Part shown: positions 7,244-16,441 of the stretch, piece by piece
Layout of the letters: every line of letters begins with the position of its first letter
Numbering within the stretch: the stretch's first letter is position 1
DNA from: an uncultured Opitutia bacterium
GTDB taxonomy: Bacteria > Verrucomicrobiota > Verrucomicrobiia > Opitutales > Opitutaceae
Assembly (NCBI GenBank): GCA_903900845.1
Contig: CAIUOU010000083.1
Location: 1-64,000 of the forward strand
Length of the DNA stretch: 64,000 nt
Direction: 5' to 3'
Made by a program: the position numbers and the translations under genes
Notes under the pieces: generated by a model
Told to the model about the DNA's origin: nothing
Seen by the model: only the letters and a program-made list of their open reading frames with translations
Databases searched by the model: none

Positions 7244-8776
7244 GTGCACGGCGTGCTCGCTCTGCTCGCGACGGCCCTGCTGCACGCGGCTGCCGCGACC
7301 CCGGCTGCCGCGACCCCGGCGGGCGCGGCCCCACCGCGGCGGCCGGACGTCCTGTTCATCGCGGTCGATGACCTGAACGACTACATCTCGCCGCTCGACA
7401 ACCATCCCGGCGTCAAGACGCCGCACCTCGAACGGCTCGCCCGGCGCTCGGTCACGTTCGCCAACGCCCACTGCGCGGCGCCCGCCTGCCATCCCTCCCG
7501 GGTCGCGGTGATGACCGGGGTGCATCCCGTGCGGTCGGGCCTGTACCTGAACCTCTTCGGCGCGCACGGGCCCCGCTGGCGCGACGAGTCGCCGGTGCTG
7601 CGCGACGCGGTCGTGCTCTCGCGGCATTTCCGCGACCACGGTTACCGGGCCGCGGGAGGCGGAAAAATTTTCCACGCGCTGCAGTGGACGCCGGGCGACT
7701 CGCAGAACGATCCGGCGGCCTGGGACGCCTACTTCCGCGACCCGCTTGACCCGATCGCCGCCGACTGGCCGCGGCCGCGCCTGCGATCCGACGTCGAGGA
7801 AGGCCTGACTCCCGGGCGCCCGCTCGGCGAACGCCGGCTCTTCGGCGCCGCCCCGCTCGACGTGACGGATGAGGAGACCGGAGACCACAAGGTGGTCGAC
7901 TGGGCCCTCGGCGAGTTAGCGCGGCCGGCGGACCAGCCGCTGTTTCTCGCGGTGGGACTTTTCCGGCCGCACATCCCCTGGGAGGTGCCGCCGAAGTGGT
8001 TCGAGCTGCATCCCCTCAAGGATGTGAAGCTGCCGGAACACCGCCCGGACGACCTCGGCGACGCGCGGGATCACGGCCGGCGCGACTGGCATCGCTGGGT
8101 GGTGGAGAACGGACTCTGGGAGAAATTCGTCCAGGGCTACCTCGCGAGCGTGAGCTACGTGGACCATCAGATCGGCCGGCTGCTCGACGGCCTCGACGCG
8201 TCACCGCGGCGCGAACACACGATCATCGTGCTGTGGAGCGACCACGGCTTCCACCTCGGCGAGAAACAGAACTGGGAGAAATTCGCGCTCTGGGACCAGA
8301 CCACCCGCGTGCCCTGTTTCATCCGCGCGCCGGGCGTGAGCCGCGACGGGGCCAAGACCCGCGCGCCGGTCACGTTGACCGACCTCTACCCGACGCTGTG
8401 CGAACTCGCCGGACTGCCGGTACCGCCGCAATGCGACGGCCTCTCGCTGGTGCCCCAGCTGCGTGATCCGGCAGCCCCGCGCGACCGGCCCGCCCTCACT
8501 TCCTACGTTTTCCGCGGCGATCCCGCACCCTCGCACGCGGTGGCCGACACCCGCCACCGGCTGATCCGCCACGCCAACGGTTTCGAGGAGCTCTACGATC
8601 TCGCGCTTGATCCGCATGAATTCACCAACCGCGCGAACGACCCGGCCCTCGCGGAGGTGAAGGCCCGTCTCACGCGGGACCTGCCCGCGAACGCCGCCGC
8701 GAGCGTCGGCATCCCCGCCGGTTCACCCCTGAATCTCCGCAAGACCCCGGGCAAGAAGGCCAAAGCGGGCCGCTGA
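7244..8776 (+). CDS. Secreted sulfatase, iduronate-2-sulfatase-like (S1 family)
   Basis: This 510-residue protein starts with a GTG and has an N-terminal export signal. The signal is followed by a 5-residue duplication (AAATP twice, encoded by a 15-bp tandem repeat). The sulfatase core shows DVLFIAVDDLNDY with metal-binding Asp residues and the formylglycine motif C-H-P-S-R in APACHPSRVAVMTG. GGGKIFHAL and LWSDHGFHLGEKQNWEK are typical of the iduronate-2-sulfatase-like group. Such enzymes remove sulfate esters from glycans outside the cytoplasm after the Cys becomes formylglycine. No maturation enzyme lies in the window. It follows the PafA-like phosphatase by 16 bp. A receptor gene begins about 140 bp downstream after a perfect hairpin. 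The substrate (2-O-sulfated uronate or other) is an inference. Confidence 0.88.
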   Translation: MHGVLALLATALLHAAAATPAAATPAGAAPPRRPDVLFIAVDDLNDYISPLDNHPGVKTPHLERLARRSVTFANAHCAAPACHPSRVAVMTGVHPVRSGLYLNLFGAHGPRWRDESPVLRDAVVLSRHFRDHGYRAAGGGKIFHALQWTPGDSQNDPAAWDAYFRDPLDPIAADWPRPRLRSDVEEGLTPGRPLGERRLFGAAPLDVTDEETGDHKVVDWALGELARPADQPLFLAVGLFRPHIPWEVPPKWFELHPLKDVKLPEHRPDDLGDARDHGRRDWHRWVVENGLWEKFVQGYLASVSYVDHQIGRLLDGLDASPRREHTIIVLWSDHGFHLGEKQNWEKFALWDQTTRVPCFIRAPGVSRDGAKTRAPVTLTDLYPTLCELAGLPVPPQCDGLSLVPQLRDPAAPRDRPALTSYVFRGDPAPSHAVADTRHRLIRHANGFEELYDLALDPHEFTNRANDPALAEVKARLTRDLPANAAASVGIPAGSPLNLRKTPGKKAKAGR

Positions 8777-8830
8777 AGCGGATGTCAGGCGGCCAGGATT
8801 TCCCCGGCCCAATCGGAGGTTGCTAGGCCT

Positions 8831-8856
8831 TTGGAAAACGGTCATCCGTTTTCCAA
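8831..8856. promoter_or_regulatory. Perfect 26-bp dyad upstream of receptor 1
   Basis: The arms TTGGAAAACGG and CCGTTTTCCAA are exact reverse complements (11 bp), separated by TCAT. The dyad lies 54 bases after the sulfatase stop codon and 59 bases before the receptor ATG. There is no T-run, so an intrinsic terminator is less likely than an operator, or an RNA hairpin at the operon boundary. The protein that would bind it is unknown. Confidence 0.55.
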
Positions 8857-8915
8857 GTCACCCCGACTGCAGCCGGCTCCGGTTGCTTCACCCCCAAGAT
8901 CCCCAAGGCATCCCC

Positions 8916-11813
8916 ATGCAAAACACCCGCCCGTATTCCGTGGGCGTGATCCAGGCCACCCGGTCCTGCTTCCACGCCCTTCTTCATCGCGGCGCCGCGG
9001 CGCTCGTCGCCCTCGCGCTGCTCGCGATCCTGCCGGCGCCGGCTTCGGCGCAGAGCAACACCGCCGGCGCCCTCGTCGGCAAAGCCAAGGCCGGCTCTCT
9101 CGTGACGGCCGAACAGGTCGGCACCGGAGCCAAGCGCTCGGTGGCCGCGGAAGCCGACGGCACGTTCCGCATCGGCGCTCTGCCGACCGGCACCTACAAG
9201 GTCACGTACACCGACGCTTCCGGGAAATCCCGCACCGAGTCGGCCGACGTGAGCCTCGGCACGAGCACCGAAGTGGGTGGCGACGTGGTGCGCATCGACA
9301 AGTACGTGGTCTCCGCCGGCTCCATCAACCCCGTCGACTTCCGCAGCACCGAGGCCGTGACGGTGCTGAATGAGAAGCAGATCGCGTTGCTGCCGGTCGC
9401 GCGCGATCCGCAGGCGATCGCCCTGCTCGCCCCCGGCACCGCCCAGGGCGTGAGCGCGTTCGGCAATCTCGTTTCCTTCGGCGGCGCCTCCGTGGCCGAG
9501 AACGCCTACTTCGTGAACGGGTTCAACATCAGTAATTTCCGCAACGGGCTGGACCCCGCTTCGGTCCCCTTCGAGCTCTACAACGACTTCGAGATCAAGA
9601 CCGGCGCCTATTCCGCGGAGTTCGGCCGCTCAACCGGCGGCGTGATCAACACGACCACCAAAAGCGGCTCCAACGAGTACAAGGCCGGGGCGAACTTCTA
9701 CTACTCACCCGACGCCGGCCGGTGGAACTCGCCCGACGTCTGGTACGTGAACGACGCCGGCGCGAGCACCCCTTACATCTACAACAAGCGCGACTACGCC
9801 GAGTCGTGGCAGGCCAACGCCTACGCGAGCGGCCCGCTCTGGAAGAACCGGGTGTTCTTCTACGGCCTCTACCAGCTGCGCGACGCGACGCGCGAGGATG
9901 TCACCACCGAGGGCACGCGTTTCTCCCGCTCCTACTCCAGCGACCCGTTCTGGGGCGCCAAGATCGACATCCTGCCCTTCGACGGCCACCGCCTCGAGTA
10001 CACCGGCTTCCGAGACGAGCGCCGCAGCACCGGCGAGAGCATGAACTACACGATGGCCACCGGCGCCATCAGCGGCACGCCCTCGATCTCCTACGCCGAC
10101 CGCGGCGGCACGACCCACATCGGCCGCTACACCGGCATCTTCTTCGAGAAGCTCACGCTCTCCGCGATGTACGGCACGAGCACCCAGAACCGCACCAGCT
10201 CGGGCACCGATGACGCCGTGCCCTTCATCTACGACGGCCGTTCCGGCAGCCTCGTTTACGTGCAAGGCAACCCCAACCTCACGGTTTCCACCGCAAGCGA
10301 CGAGCGTAAGGCCATGCGCTTCGACGCCGAGTTCCCCTTCACCTTCCTCGGCTCCCACCGCATCCGGGCCGGCATCGACGGCGAGGACAACCTCTCCAAG
10401 GACAACACCAAGTACTCCGGGGATCTCTACTACCGCTACTACGCGATCCCGGCCAGCCGCACCATCAACGGCGCCCCCGTGCCCGCCGGCGCCACCGCCG
10501 CGGTGCGCACCCGCATCTACCGCAACGGCGGCTCCTTCCAGGTGAAATCCAACGCGTGGTACGCCGAGGACAACTGGACCACCATGGGCAACCGCCTGGT
10601 CATGCGCCTCGGCCTCCGCGGCGAGTCGTTCGAGAACCTCGACGCCCAGGACAAGGTCTTCATCAAGGTCACCAACCAGCTCGCCCCGCGCCTCGGCGCC
10701 TCCTTCGACCTCGGCGGCGACCAGAAGACCAAGCTCTTCGCGAACTGGGGCCGCTACCATCTGCCCGTCGCCTCCAACACCAACGTGCGCCTGGCCGGCG
10801 GCGAGTTCTTCACCGAGAAGTACAACGTCCTCACCTCCGCCGACGCCGGCGGCAAGAACCCCGTCCTCGGCGCCCAGATCGGCAACCTGACCACCTACTC
10901 CGACGGTTCGGTCAAAGACCGCCGCGAGATCGTCGACATGGAAGTCCGCCCGATGTACCAGGACGAGATCGCGCTCGGCATGCAGCGCGCGATGAGCAAG
11001 AACCTCTCGGTCGGTGCCCGCTATGTGAACCGCATGCTGGAAGGCACGGCGATGGACGACCTGATCGTCGACCACGCGCTCACCGCCTGGGCCAAGACCA
11101 ACGGCTTCCCGCGGTTCGACGCCAGCGGCGTGCACGCCTACGTGCTCGCCAATCCCGGCCAGCCGATCCGCATGTACTGGGACTTCAACGGCAACGGCAC
11201 CCTCGACTCCAACGAGCAGGCGCTGCTGACGCCGCAGCAACTGCAGTACCCGTCGGCCGTCCGCAAATACCACGCCGTCGAGCTCTTCGCCGAGCGCATG
11301 TGGGATGGCAAGTGGTCGGGCCAGATCTCGTACACCTGGGCCCATTCCTACGGCAATTACGAGGGCTGGGTACTCTCGGACAACGGCCAGGCCGACGCCG
11401 GCATCACGCAGATGTTCGATTCGCCGCTCCTCACCCGGAACACCTACGGGAACCTGCCGAACGACCGCCGGCACCAGATCAAGGCCTTCGGCGCCGTGGC
11501 CCTCACCAGGGACCTCACCCTCGGGCTCAACCAGTATGTCTCCTCCGGCCGCCCCAAGAACCGGATCGGCACCGCGATCGACGCCATCGCCGGCAACTAC
11601 GGCTCCGCCTACCTGCTCGAGCCCCGCGGCTCGCTCGGCACCACCGACTCCATCTGGCGGACGGACGTGGCCCTCACCTACCGCCCGAAGTGGTGGTCGA
11701 AGGCCCGTAGCCTCACATTCCAGCTCGATGTCTTCAACCTGTTCAACCGCCGCGGCGTGACCGAGGTGTTTGAGAACGCGGAGAACGCCGCCGGCGGCAT
11801 CGAGCGCAAGTAA
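8916..11813 (+). CDS. TonB-dependent receptor 1 (Oar-like), ending at a premature in-frame TAA
   Basis: The outer-membrane receptor has 965 residues to the first stop. After a long N-terminal signal (hydrophobic part LVALALLAILPAPASAQ) comes a carboxypeptidase-regulatory-like beta domain. A TonB-box-like VVRIDKYVVSAG is followed by a plug domain, then a 22-strand-type barrel with many aromatic strand ends. The ATG at 8916 (MQNTRPYS) was chosen; the track start adds 32 residues without signal character. The ORF stops after GGIERK, before the last barrel strand. Directly after the TAA, in the same frame, are 20 more codons (GLPTSWQPSRSTRLAVGIEF) and then TGA. That is the expected C-terminal strand with terminal Phe. 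The rho-independent terminator lies just behind the second stop. Either a Tyr codon has mutated to TAA, or there is a sequencing error or readthrough. The ligand is unknown. Confidence 0.85.
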   Translation: MQNTRPYSVGVIQATRSCFHALLHRGAAALVALALLAILPAPASAQSNTAGALVGKAKAGSLVTAEQVGTGAKRSVAAEADGTFRIGALPTGTYKVTYTDASGKSRTESADVSLGTSTEVGGDVVRIDKYVVSAGSINPVDFRSTEAVTVLNEKQIALLPVARDPQAIALLAPGTAQGVSAFGNLVSFGGASVAENAYFVNGFNISNFRNGLDPASVPFELYNDFEIKTGAYSAEFGRSTGGVINTTTKSGSNEYKAGANFYYSPDAGRWNSPDVWYVNDAGASTPYIYNKRDYAESWQANAYASGPLWKNRVFFYGLYQLRDATREDVTTEGTRFSRSYSSDPFWGAKIDILPFDGHRLEYTGFRDERRSTGESMNYTMATGAISGTPSISYADRGGTTHIGRYTGIFFEKLTLSAMYGTSTQNRTSSGTDDAVPFIYDGRSGSLVYVQGNPNLTVSTASDERKAMRFDAEFPFTFLGSHRIRAGIDGEDNLSKDNTKYSGDLYYRYYAIPASRTINGAPVPAGATAAVRTRIYRNGGSFQVKSNAWYAEDNWTTMGNRLVMRLGLRGESFENLDAQDKVFIKVTNQLAPRLGASFDLGGDQKTKLFANWGRYHLPVASNTNVRLAGGEFFTEKYNVLTSADAGGKNPVLGAQIGNLTTYSDGSVKDRREIVDMEVRPMYQDEIALGMQRAMSKNLSVGARYVNRMLEGTAMDDLIVDHALTAWAKTNGFPRFDASGVHAYVLANPGQPIRMYWDFNGNGTLDSNEQALLTPQQLQYPSAVRKYHAVELFAERMWDGKWSGQISYTWAHSYGNYEGWVLSDNGQADAGITQMFDSPLLTRNTYGNLPNDRRHQIKAFGAVALTRDLTLGLNQYVSSGRPKNRIGTAIDAIAGNYGSAYLLEPRGSLGTTDSIWRTDVALTYRPKWWSKARSLTFQLDVFNLFNRRGVTEVFENAENAAGGIERK

Positions 11814-11876
11814 GGCCTGCCCACCTCCTGGCAGCCGTCGCGCTCCACGCGCCTCGCGGTCGGGATCGAGTTCTGA
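11814..11876 (+). pseudogene. Detached C-terminal strand of receptor 1
   Basis: This in-frame continuation of receptor 1 behind the TAA encodes GLPTSWQPSRSTRLAVGIEF and ends in TGA. It resembles the final beta-strand of Oar-type receptors, with a P-x-x-W-Q-P-x-R turn and terminal aromatic residue used for outer-membrane insertion. Whether it is ever translated is unknown. Confidence 0.6.
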
Positions 11877-11901
11877 TCCCGGCCCCGGAGCCCCGGTATC
11901 C

Positions 11902-11932
11902 GACCCCCGCCTCACCGCGGGGGTCTTTTTTT
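11902..11932 (+). terminator. Rho-independent terminator of receptor 1
   Basis: GACCCCCGC and GCGGGGGTC form a perfect 9-bp stem with loop CTCACC, followed by seven Ts. It begins 25 bases after the second (TGA) stop, which supports 11876 as the original gene end. Confidence 0.9.
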
Positions 11933-12048
11933 GCCGCGGCGCGGAGCCCACTACGGCCACGAGGAGAAACGCTTGCGCGCTCCTCCTCGCGAAAACACAA
12001 AACTCCCCGCCGCGAGAAGGGGCTGATCCCGTCCGCGGCCACCCCACC

Positions 12049-15000
12049 ATGAGCCACCCCGTCCGCCGGTCCGCCGGCCTCCTGCGCCTTTTCGTTGCCA
12101 CGTTTCTCGCCGGCGCGGCGATCCTGGTTTCCGCGAAAGCCCAGCCCGCCGCCGACGGCATCATCACCGGCCGCGTGCTCGGCGAGACGAGCGGTCAGTA
12201 CCTCAACAACGCCCGCCTCGCGGTGCGCGGCACCGGCCTCGTGGCCTTCACCGACGAAACGGGCTCTTTCCGCCTCGATGGCGTGCCGCGCGACGCCGTC
12301 ACACTCGACGTCTTTTACACGGGCACCGAGCCCGCGCAGATGATGGTCGACCTGCGCGCCAGCCGCACCGCCGAACGGGAGATCCGCCTCGCCGGCGCGG
12401 GACGCGCCGCCGGCGACCGTGGTGTCGTGAAGCTCGAGTCGCTCGTCATTTCCGCCTCGCGCGAGATGGACGGCGCGGCGCTCGCGATCAACGAGCAGCG
12501 CTTCGCGGCAAACATCGTCAACGTGGTGGCGGCCGACGAATTCGGCATCGTGCCCGACGGCAACATCGGCGAGTTCCTGAAGATGCTGCCGGGGATCACG
12601 ATGGATTACCGCGGCGGCGATCCGCGCGAAATCTCGATGAACGGCGTCCCTTCGGCCTACGTGCCGGTGACGATCGGCGGCTTCAGCCTGGCGACCTCGG
12701 AAGTCTCGGGCACGGGCCGCAACGTCGAGCTGAACGCGGTCTCGATCAACAACATGTCCCGCGTGGAGGCGGTGCATTCACCCACCCCGGAGTCACCCGG
12801 CTCCGCGCTGGCCGGCTCGGTGAACATGGTGCCGCGCAGCGCGTTCGAGCGGGCGCGGCCGCAGTTCAACGGCAGCGTGTACCTCGCGATGCGCGACAGC
12901 ACGAGGGAGCTCCACCGCACGCCGGGCCCGCAGAAGGATCCGACCCACAAGGTGCGACCGGGCTTCGAGTTCTCCTGGGTGGTACCGGTCAACAAACGCT
13001 TCGGCTTCACCGTCTCCGGCGGCGCCTCGACGCTGTACACCGAGGGGCCCCTGCTCACCAACACCTGGCGGGGCGCCGGCGCGGCCACCAACGGCGGCAC
13101 GCTGCCCGACACCACCCCCGACAAGCCGTACCTCAGCGACTTCCTCGTCCGCACCGAGTCGAAGATCGCCGACCGCTCCTCCTTCGCCACCACGCTCGAC
13201 TACCGCCTCGGCGCCGCGAGCCGCCTCTCGTTCTCATTCCAGCACGGCACGTTCCACACCAACTTCAACCAGCGCTCCCTCACCTTCACCGTGAACCGCG
13301 TGCTGCCGGGTGATTTCTCGCCGACCTTCACCCGCGGCTTTGCCGGCGCCGGCGAGGTGCGGATCTCCAACGGCGGCAACCACCGTTACAGCCGCACCAC
13401 CATGCCGACGCTGTCGTTCCGTCACGACGGGCCAGTGTGGCGCGCGGAGGCCGGCCTCGGCGTGTCTGAGGCGCAGAACCGCTTCCGCAACATCGACCAG
13501 GACCGCTTCGCCTCGACCCTCGCCCGCCGCACGGGCGTGACGGTCTCCTTCGCCGACATCTTCTACCTGCGCCCGAACCGCATCACCGTGACCGACGGCG
13601 CGACCGGCGCGCCGGTGAACCCCTACGACATCAACACCTACGCGCTCAGCACTGCCGGGGCCTCGCCGCAGACCTCGCGCAACGTGCAGCAGACGGCCTT
13701 CGCCAACCTCCGCCGCTCGTTCGGAGGCGCGCTGCCGCTCACGCTCAAGGCGGGTCTCGATGTGCGCCGCTCCCGCAGCGACAACCGCACCGTCAACTAC
13801 TCGTACAATTTCGTCGGCCCCGACGGCCGCGCGAGCACCACTCCGGTCGGGAGCGACGACGGCGCGGGCGCCGTTTACGACCCCCATTTTTCCCAGCGCG
13901 CCGGCTTGTTCGGCATCCCGCGCGTGCAGTGGGTGAGCAACGAGGCGGTGCTGGACCTGTTCCGGGCCCGTCCGGCTCACTTCACCGGCGACGACAACAC
14001 CGTCTACCGCTCGGGCATCAACAACTCGAAGCTCTCGCGGGAGACGATCTCCGCCGCCTATCTTCGCGGCGACCTCGCGTTCCTCGACCGCCGCCTGAAG
14101 CTCACCGGCGGTGTCCGCGCCGAGCAGACCAACATCGAGGCCCGCGGCCCGCTGAACGATCCCACCCGTAATTACCAGCGCGACACCTCGGGCCGGGTCA
14201 TCCTCGGCGCCAACGGCCGCCCCGCGCCGATCACTTCGGACCCGCTCGGCATCGCGCGGCTCACCCTCATCGACCGTGGGGCCCGGGTGCAGAAGGAGTA
14301 CCTGCGCTGGTTCCCCAGCATCAACGCGAGCTACGAGCTCCGCGAGAACCTGATCGCGCGCGCGTCGTGGTACACCTCGGTCGGCCGGCCCAATTTCAAC
14401 CAGTACTCGGGCGGCATCACCCTTCCCGATCTCGAGGCGCCGCCGAGCGTCTCGAACCGCATCTCGGTCAACAACGCCGGCATCAAGGCATGGAGCGCGC
14501 GCACCACGAAGGTCAGCCTCGAGCGGTATTTCGAGCGCGTCGGCCTCCTTTCCGTGGGCGCGTTCCGCCGCGACTTCGCGAACTTCTTCGGCACGACGAC
14601 CTTCGACGCCACACCGGAGTTCCTGTCGCTGTACGGGCTCGACCCGGTGCTCTACGACGCGTTCGAGGTCTCGACGCAGTACAATCTCACCTCCCGCGTG
14701 CGCGCCGAGGGTTTCGACGTGAACTACCGCCAGGCCCTCACGTTCCTGCCGCGCTGGGCGCGGGGGGTGCAGGTCTTCGCCAACGGCAGTTCGCAACGCA
14801 TGATCGGGACGGGCTCGGGCAACTTCACGGGATACTACCCCAAGAGCGGCAACTGGGGCGTGAGCGTGAGCCGCGAGACCTGGAACGCGCGCCTCAACTG
14901 GAACTACCTCGGTCGCCAGCGCCGCGGCGCCGTGAGCGGCCGCAGCATCGAGCCCGGCACCTTCACCTGGGGCCAGAAGCGCTCGTACATCGACCTCACC

Positions 15001-15171
15001 GGCGAGTACTCCGTCCGCCGCAACTTCTCCGTGTTCGCCAATCTCCGGAACGTGAACGACCCGACCGACGACGTGGAGATCACCGGGCCCAACACCCCGA
15101 CCGAGGCCCAGTTCCGCCAGCGCGCGGAGTTCGGCTCCCTCTGGACCTTCGGGATCAAGGGCACGTTCTGA
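12049..15171 (+). CDS. TonB-dependent receptor 2
   Basis: This outer-membrane receptor of 1040 residues has a signal peptide (LFVATFLAGAAILVSAKAQ). An N-terminal carboxypeptidase-regulatory-like domain (ITGRVLGETSGQYLNNAR to about residue 115) is followed by a TonB-box-like VVKLESLVISAS. The plug contains GNIGEFLKMLPGI and INNMSRVEAVHSPTP, and the barrel ends in GIKGTF with terminal Phe. The start is the ATG at 12049; upstream sequence includes the previous gene's terminator. It is a clear paralogue of receptor 3 at 16438: same length class, same regulatory domain and plug wording. It likely imports a glycan fragment or other large ligand with energy from TonB/ExbBD, which are not encoded here. 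There is no SusD-like partner nearby. Confidence 0.93.
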   Translation: MSHPVRRSAGLLRLFVATFLAGAAILVSAKAQPAADGIITGRVLGETSGQYLNNARLAVRGTGLVAFTDETGSFRLDGVPRDAVTLDVFYTGTEPAQMMVDLRASRTAEREIRLAGAGRAAGDRGVVKLESLVISASREMDGAALAINEQRFAANIVNVVAADEFGIVPDGNIGEFLKMLPGITMDYRGGDPREISMNGVPSAYVPVTIGGFSLATSEVSGTGRNVELNAVSINNMSRVEAVHSPTPESPGSALAGSVNMVPRSAFERARPQFNGSVYLAMRDSTRELHRTPGPQKDPTHKVRPGFEFSWVVPVNKRFGFTVSGGASTLYTEGPLLTNTWRGAGAATNGGTLPDTTPDKPYLSDFLVRTESKIADRSSFATTLDYRLGAASRLSFSFQHGTFHTNFNQRSLTFTVNRVLPGDFSPTFTRGFAGAGEVRISNGGNHRYSRTTMPTLSFRHDGPVWRAEAGLGVSEAQNRFRNIDQDRFASTLARRTGVTVSFADIFYLRPNRITVTDGATGAPVNPYDINTYALSTAGASPQTSRNVQQTAFANLRRSFGGALPLTLKAGLDVRRSRSDNRTVNYSYNFVGPDGRASTTPVGSDDGAGAVYDPHFSQRAGLFGIPRVQWVSNEAVLDLFRARPAHFTGDDNTVYRSGINNSKLSRETISAAYLRGDLAFLDRRLKLTGGVRAEQTNIEARGPLNDPTRNYQRDTSGRVILGANGRPAPITSDPLGIARLTLIDRGARVQKEYLRWFPSINASYELRENLIARASWYTSVGRPNFNQYSGGITLPDLEAPPSVSNRISVNNAGIKAWSARTTKVSLERYFERVGLLSVGAFRRDFANFFGTTTFDATPEFLSLYGLDPVLYDAFEVSTQYNLTSRVRAEGFDVNYRQALTFLPRWARGVQVFANGSSQRMIGTGSGNFTGYYPKSGNWGVSVSRETWNARLNWNYLGRQRRGAVSGRSIEPGTFTWGQKRSYIDLTGEYSVRRNFSVFANLRNVNDPTDDVEITGPNTPTEAQFRQRAEFGSLWTFGIKGTF

Positions 15172-15195
15172 GCCGGGACGGCGCCGGGAAAGGGC

Positions 15196-15226
15196 AACCA
15201 CGGATGGACACGGATAAACACGGAGG
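15196..15226 (+). repeat. 10-bp-periodic CACGGAT repeat
   Basis: ACCACGGATGGACACGGATA continues into AACACGGAGG, giving three units spaced 10 bp apart. It sits 24 bases after the receptor 2 stop. Reverse-complement versions end the composite repeats B and C. Confidence 0.7.
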
Positions 15227-15263
15227 CGGAGCCGGGCCCGATCCGGGAATCAGGGACAGCCCC

Positions 15264-15456
15264 TTCGTTTATCCGCGCCATCCGCGAAATCCGCGGTGAA
15301 AAGTCCGGGGACTTCAGAACCGACTTCGGCCGTCCAGCCCACGACATGGTCCGGGGTCGGCGACCCCGGCTACACCAAGCCCGGCTTGTCCGTGTCCATC
15401 TGTGTTTATCCGTGGTTGAACCCTCGTGAAGCTGTTCGGCAACGCCTTAAGATGCC
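15264..15456 (+). repeat. Composite intergenic repeat, copy B
   Basis: The order is: TTTATCCGCGCCATCCGCG with AATCCGCGGTGAAAA, then TTCGGCCGTC, then the palindrome GGTCCGGGGTCGGCGACCCC leading into GGCTACACC, then GTCCGTGTCCATCTGTG with TTTATCCGTGGTT, then a tail with GAAGCTGTTCGGCAACGCC. The palindrome core differs from copy C (CGGGGTC instead of CGCGGCT) while its flanks match, so the hairpin has changed with compensating substitutions. The track's start of the following hydrolase lies in this repeat and is not credible. Confidence 0.7.
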
Positions 15457-15625
15457 ATGGACGGTTAGCCCGAACGACACCTCGGTTGCGGCGGATCCGC
15501 GCTGTGCTCATTGGTGTGCGTCCGCCGTTACCCTCGCGCGGAGCGGTGCGAAGGCGCCTCAGGACTCAAAGGCTGGTGACGGCAAACGACGCTTCGGTTT
15601 CGGCGGCGTCGCGCTGGGCCCATCC

Positions 15626-16441
15626 GTGGTCGGCCTTCGCCTCCTCGCCGTCGCGCTTTTCATTTCCGCCGGCGTCACGCTTTCGTGCGGCGGTGAGGCA
15701 CGGCCGGAGAAGAAGCTCCCGCTGCCGGGCGAGGCGTGGCGGATCGACGGCCACACCGCGTTCCTCATCCCCGCCGCGGAGCCGCCGCCCGCAGGCCGGC
15801 CGAAGCCGTGGGTCTGGTACGCGCCGACGCTGCCTCCCTACCCGGGCGAAGCGGAACGCTGGATGTTTGACCGCTTCACCCGCGCCGGCGTCGCCATCGC
15901 CGGCATCGACGTCGGGGAATCCTACGGCAGCCCCTCGGGTCGCGCCGGTTTCTCGGCCCTTTATGCCGAGCTCACCAACCACCGCGGCTACTCCTCGCAG
16001 CCGGTGCTGCTCGGTCGCAGCCGCGGTGGACTCCAGTTGATCAACTGGGCGGCCGATCATCCCGCGCAGGTCGCGGCCTTCGCCGGCATCTACCCGGTGT
16101 GCAACCTCGCCAGCTACCCGGGCCTCGCGAAGGCCGCCCCCGCCTACGGGCTGACGTTGGAAAAACTCACGGCCGGGCTCAGCCTTCACAATCCCATCGA
16201 CCGTCTCGCTCCACTCGCCGCGGCCCGCATCCCGCTCTTCGCGATCCACGGCGACGTTGATCGGCTCGTGCCCCTCGAGGCCAACTCCGGCTTGCTGCGC
16301 GAGCGCTACACCGCCCTCGGCGGAACGATGAAGCTGGTCGTCCCGCCGGGACAGGGCCACTCGATGTGGACCGGCTTCTTTCAAAGCGAGGAACTCGTCG
16401 CCTTTGTCCTGCACCACGCCTTTCCCTCCCCAACCCCATGA
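15626..16441 (+). CDS. Secreted alpha/beta hydrolase
   Basis: The GTG at 15626 gives a 271-residue protein with a hydrophobic export signal (GLRLLAVALFISAGVTLSCGG). A Cys sits near its end, but the preceding residues do not match a canonical lipobox. The fold shows a nucleophile elbow LLGRSRGGLQL. The acid is probably the Asp in IHGDVDRLVPL, and the His lies in PPGQGHSMW. The small size and arrangement resemble peptidase S9-like or acyl esterases. The track start at 15296 adds 110 residues that read through repeat copy B, so I rejected it. The stop codon overlaps the ATG of receptor 3 (ATGA), indicating translational coupling. It may release an acyl or ester group from the ligand that receptor 3 imports. 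Confidence 0.75.
   Translation: MVGLRLLAVALFISAGVTLSCGGEARPEKKLPLPGEAWRIDGHTAFLIPAAEPPPAGRPKPWVWYAPTLPPYPGEAERWMFDRFTRAGVAIAGIDVGESYGSPSGRAGFSALYAELTNHRGYSSQPVLLGRSRGGLQLINWAADHPAQVAAFAGIYPVCNLASYPGLAKAAPAYGLTLEKLTAGLSLHNPIDRLAPLAAARIPLFAIHGDVDRLVPLEANSGLLRERYTALGGTMKLVVPPGQGHSMWTGFFQSEELVAFVLHHAFPSPTP

Noticed and set aside
9705-12167. 820-codon minus-strand ORF opposite receptors 1 and 2
   Set aside because: It runs antisense across a gene, a terminator and a second gene start, and its composition is that of a GC shadow.
15296-15625. Long N-terminal extension of the alpha/beta hydrolase
   Set aside because: The stretch is composite repeat copy B. Its translation is not protein-like, and the signal peptide lies after 15626.
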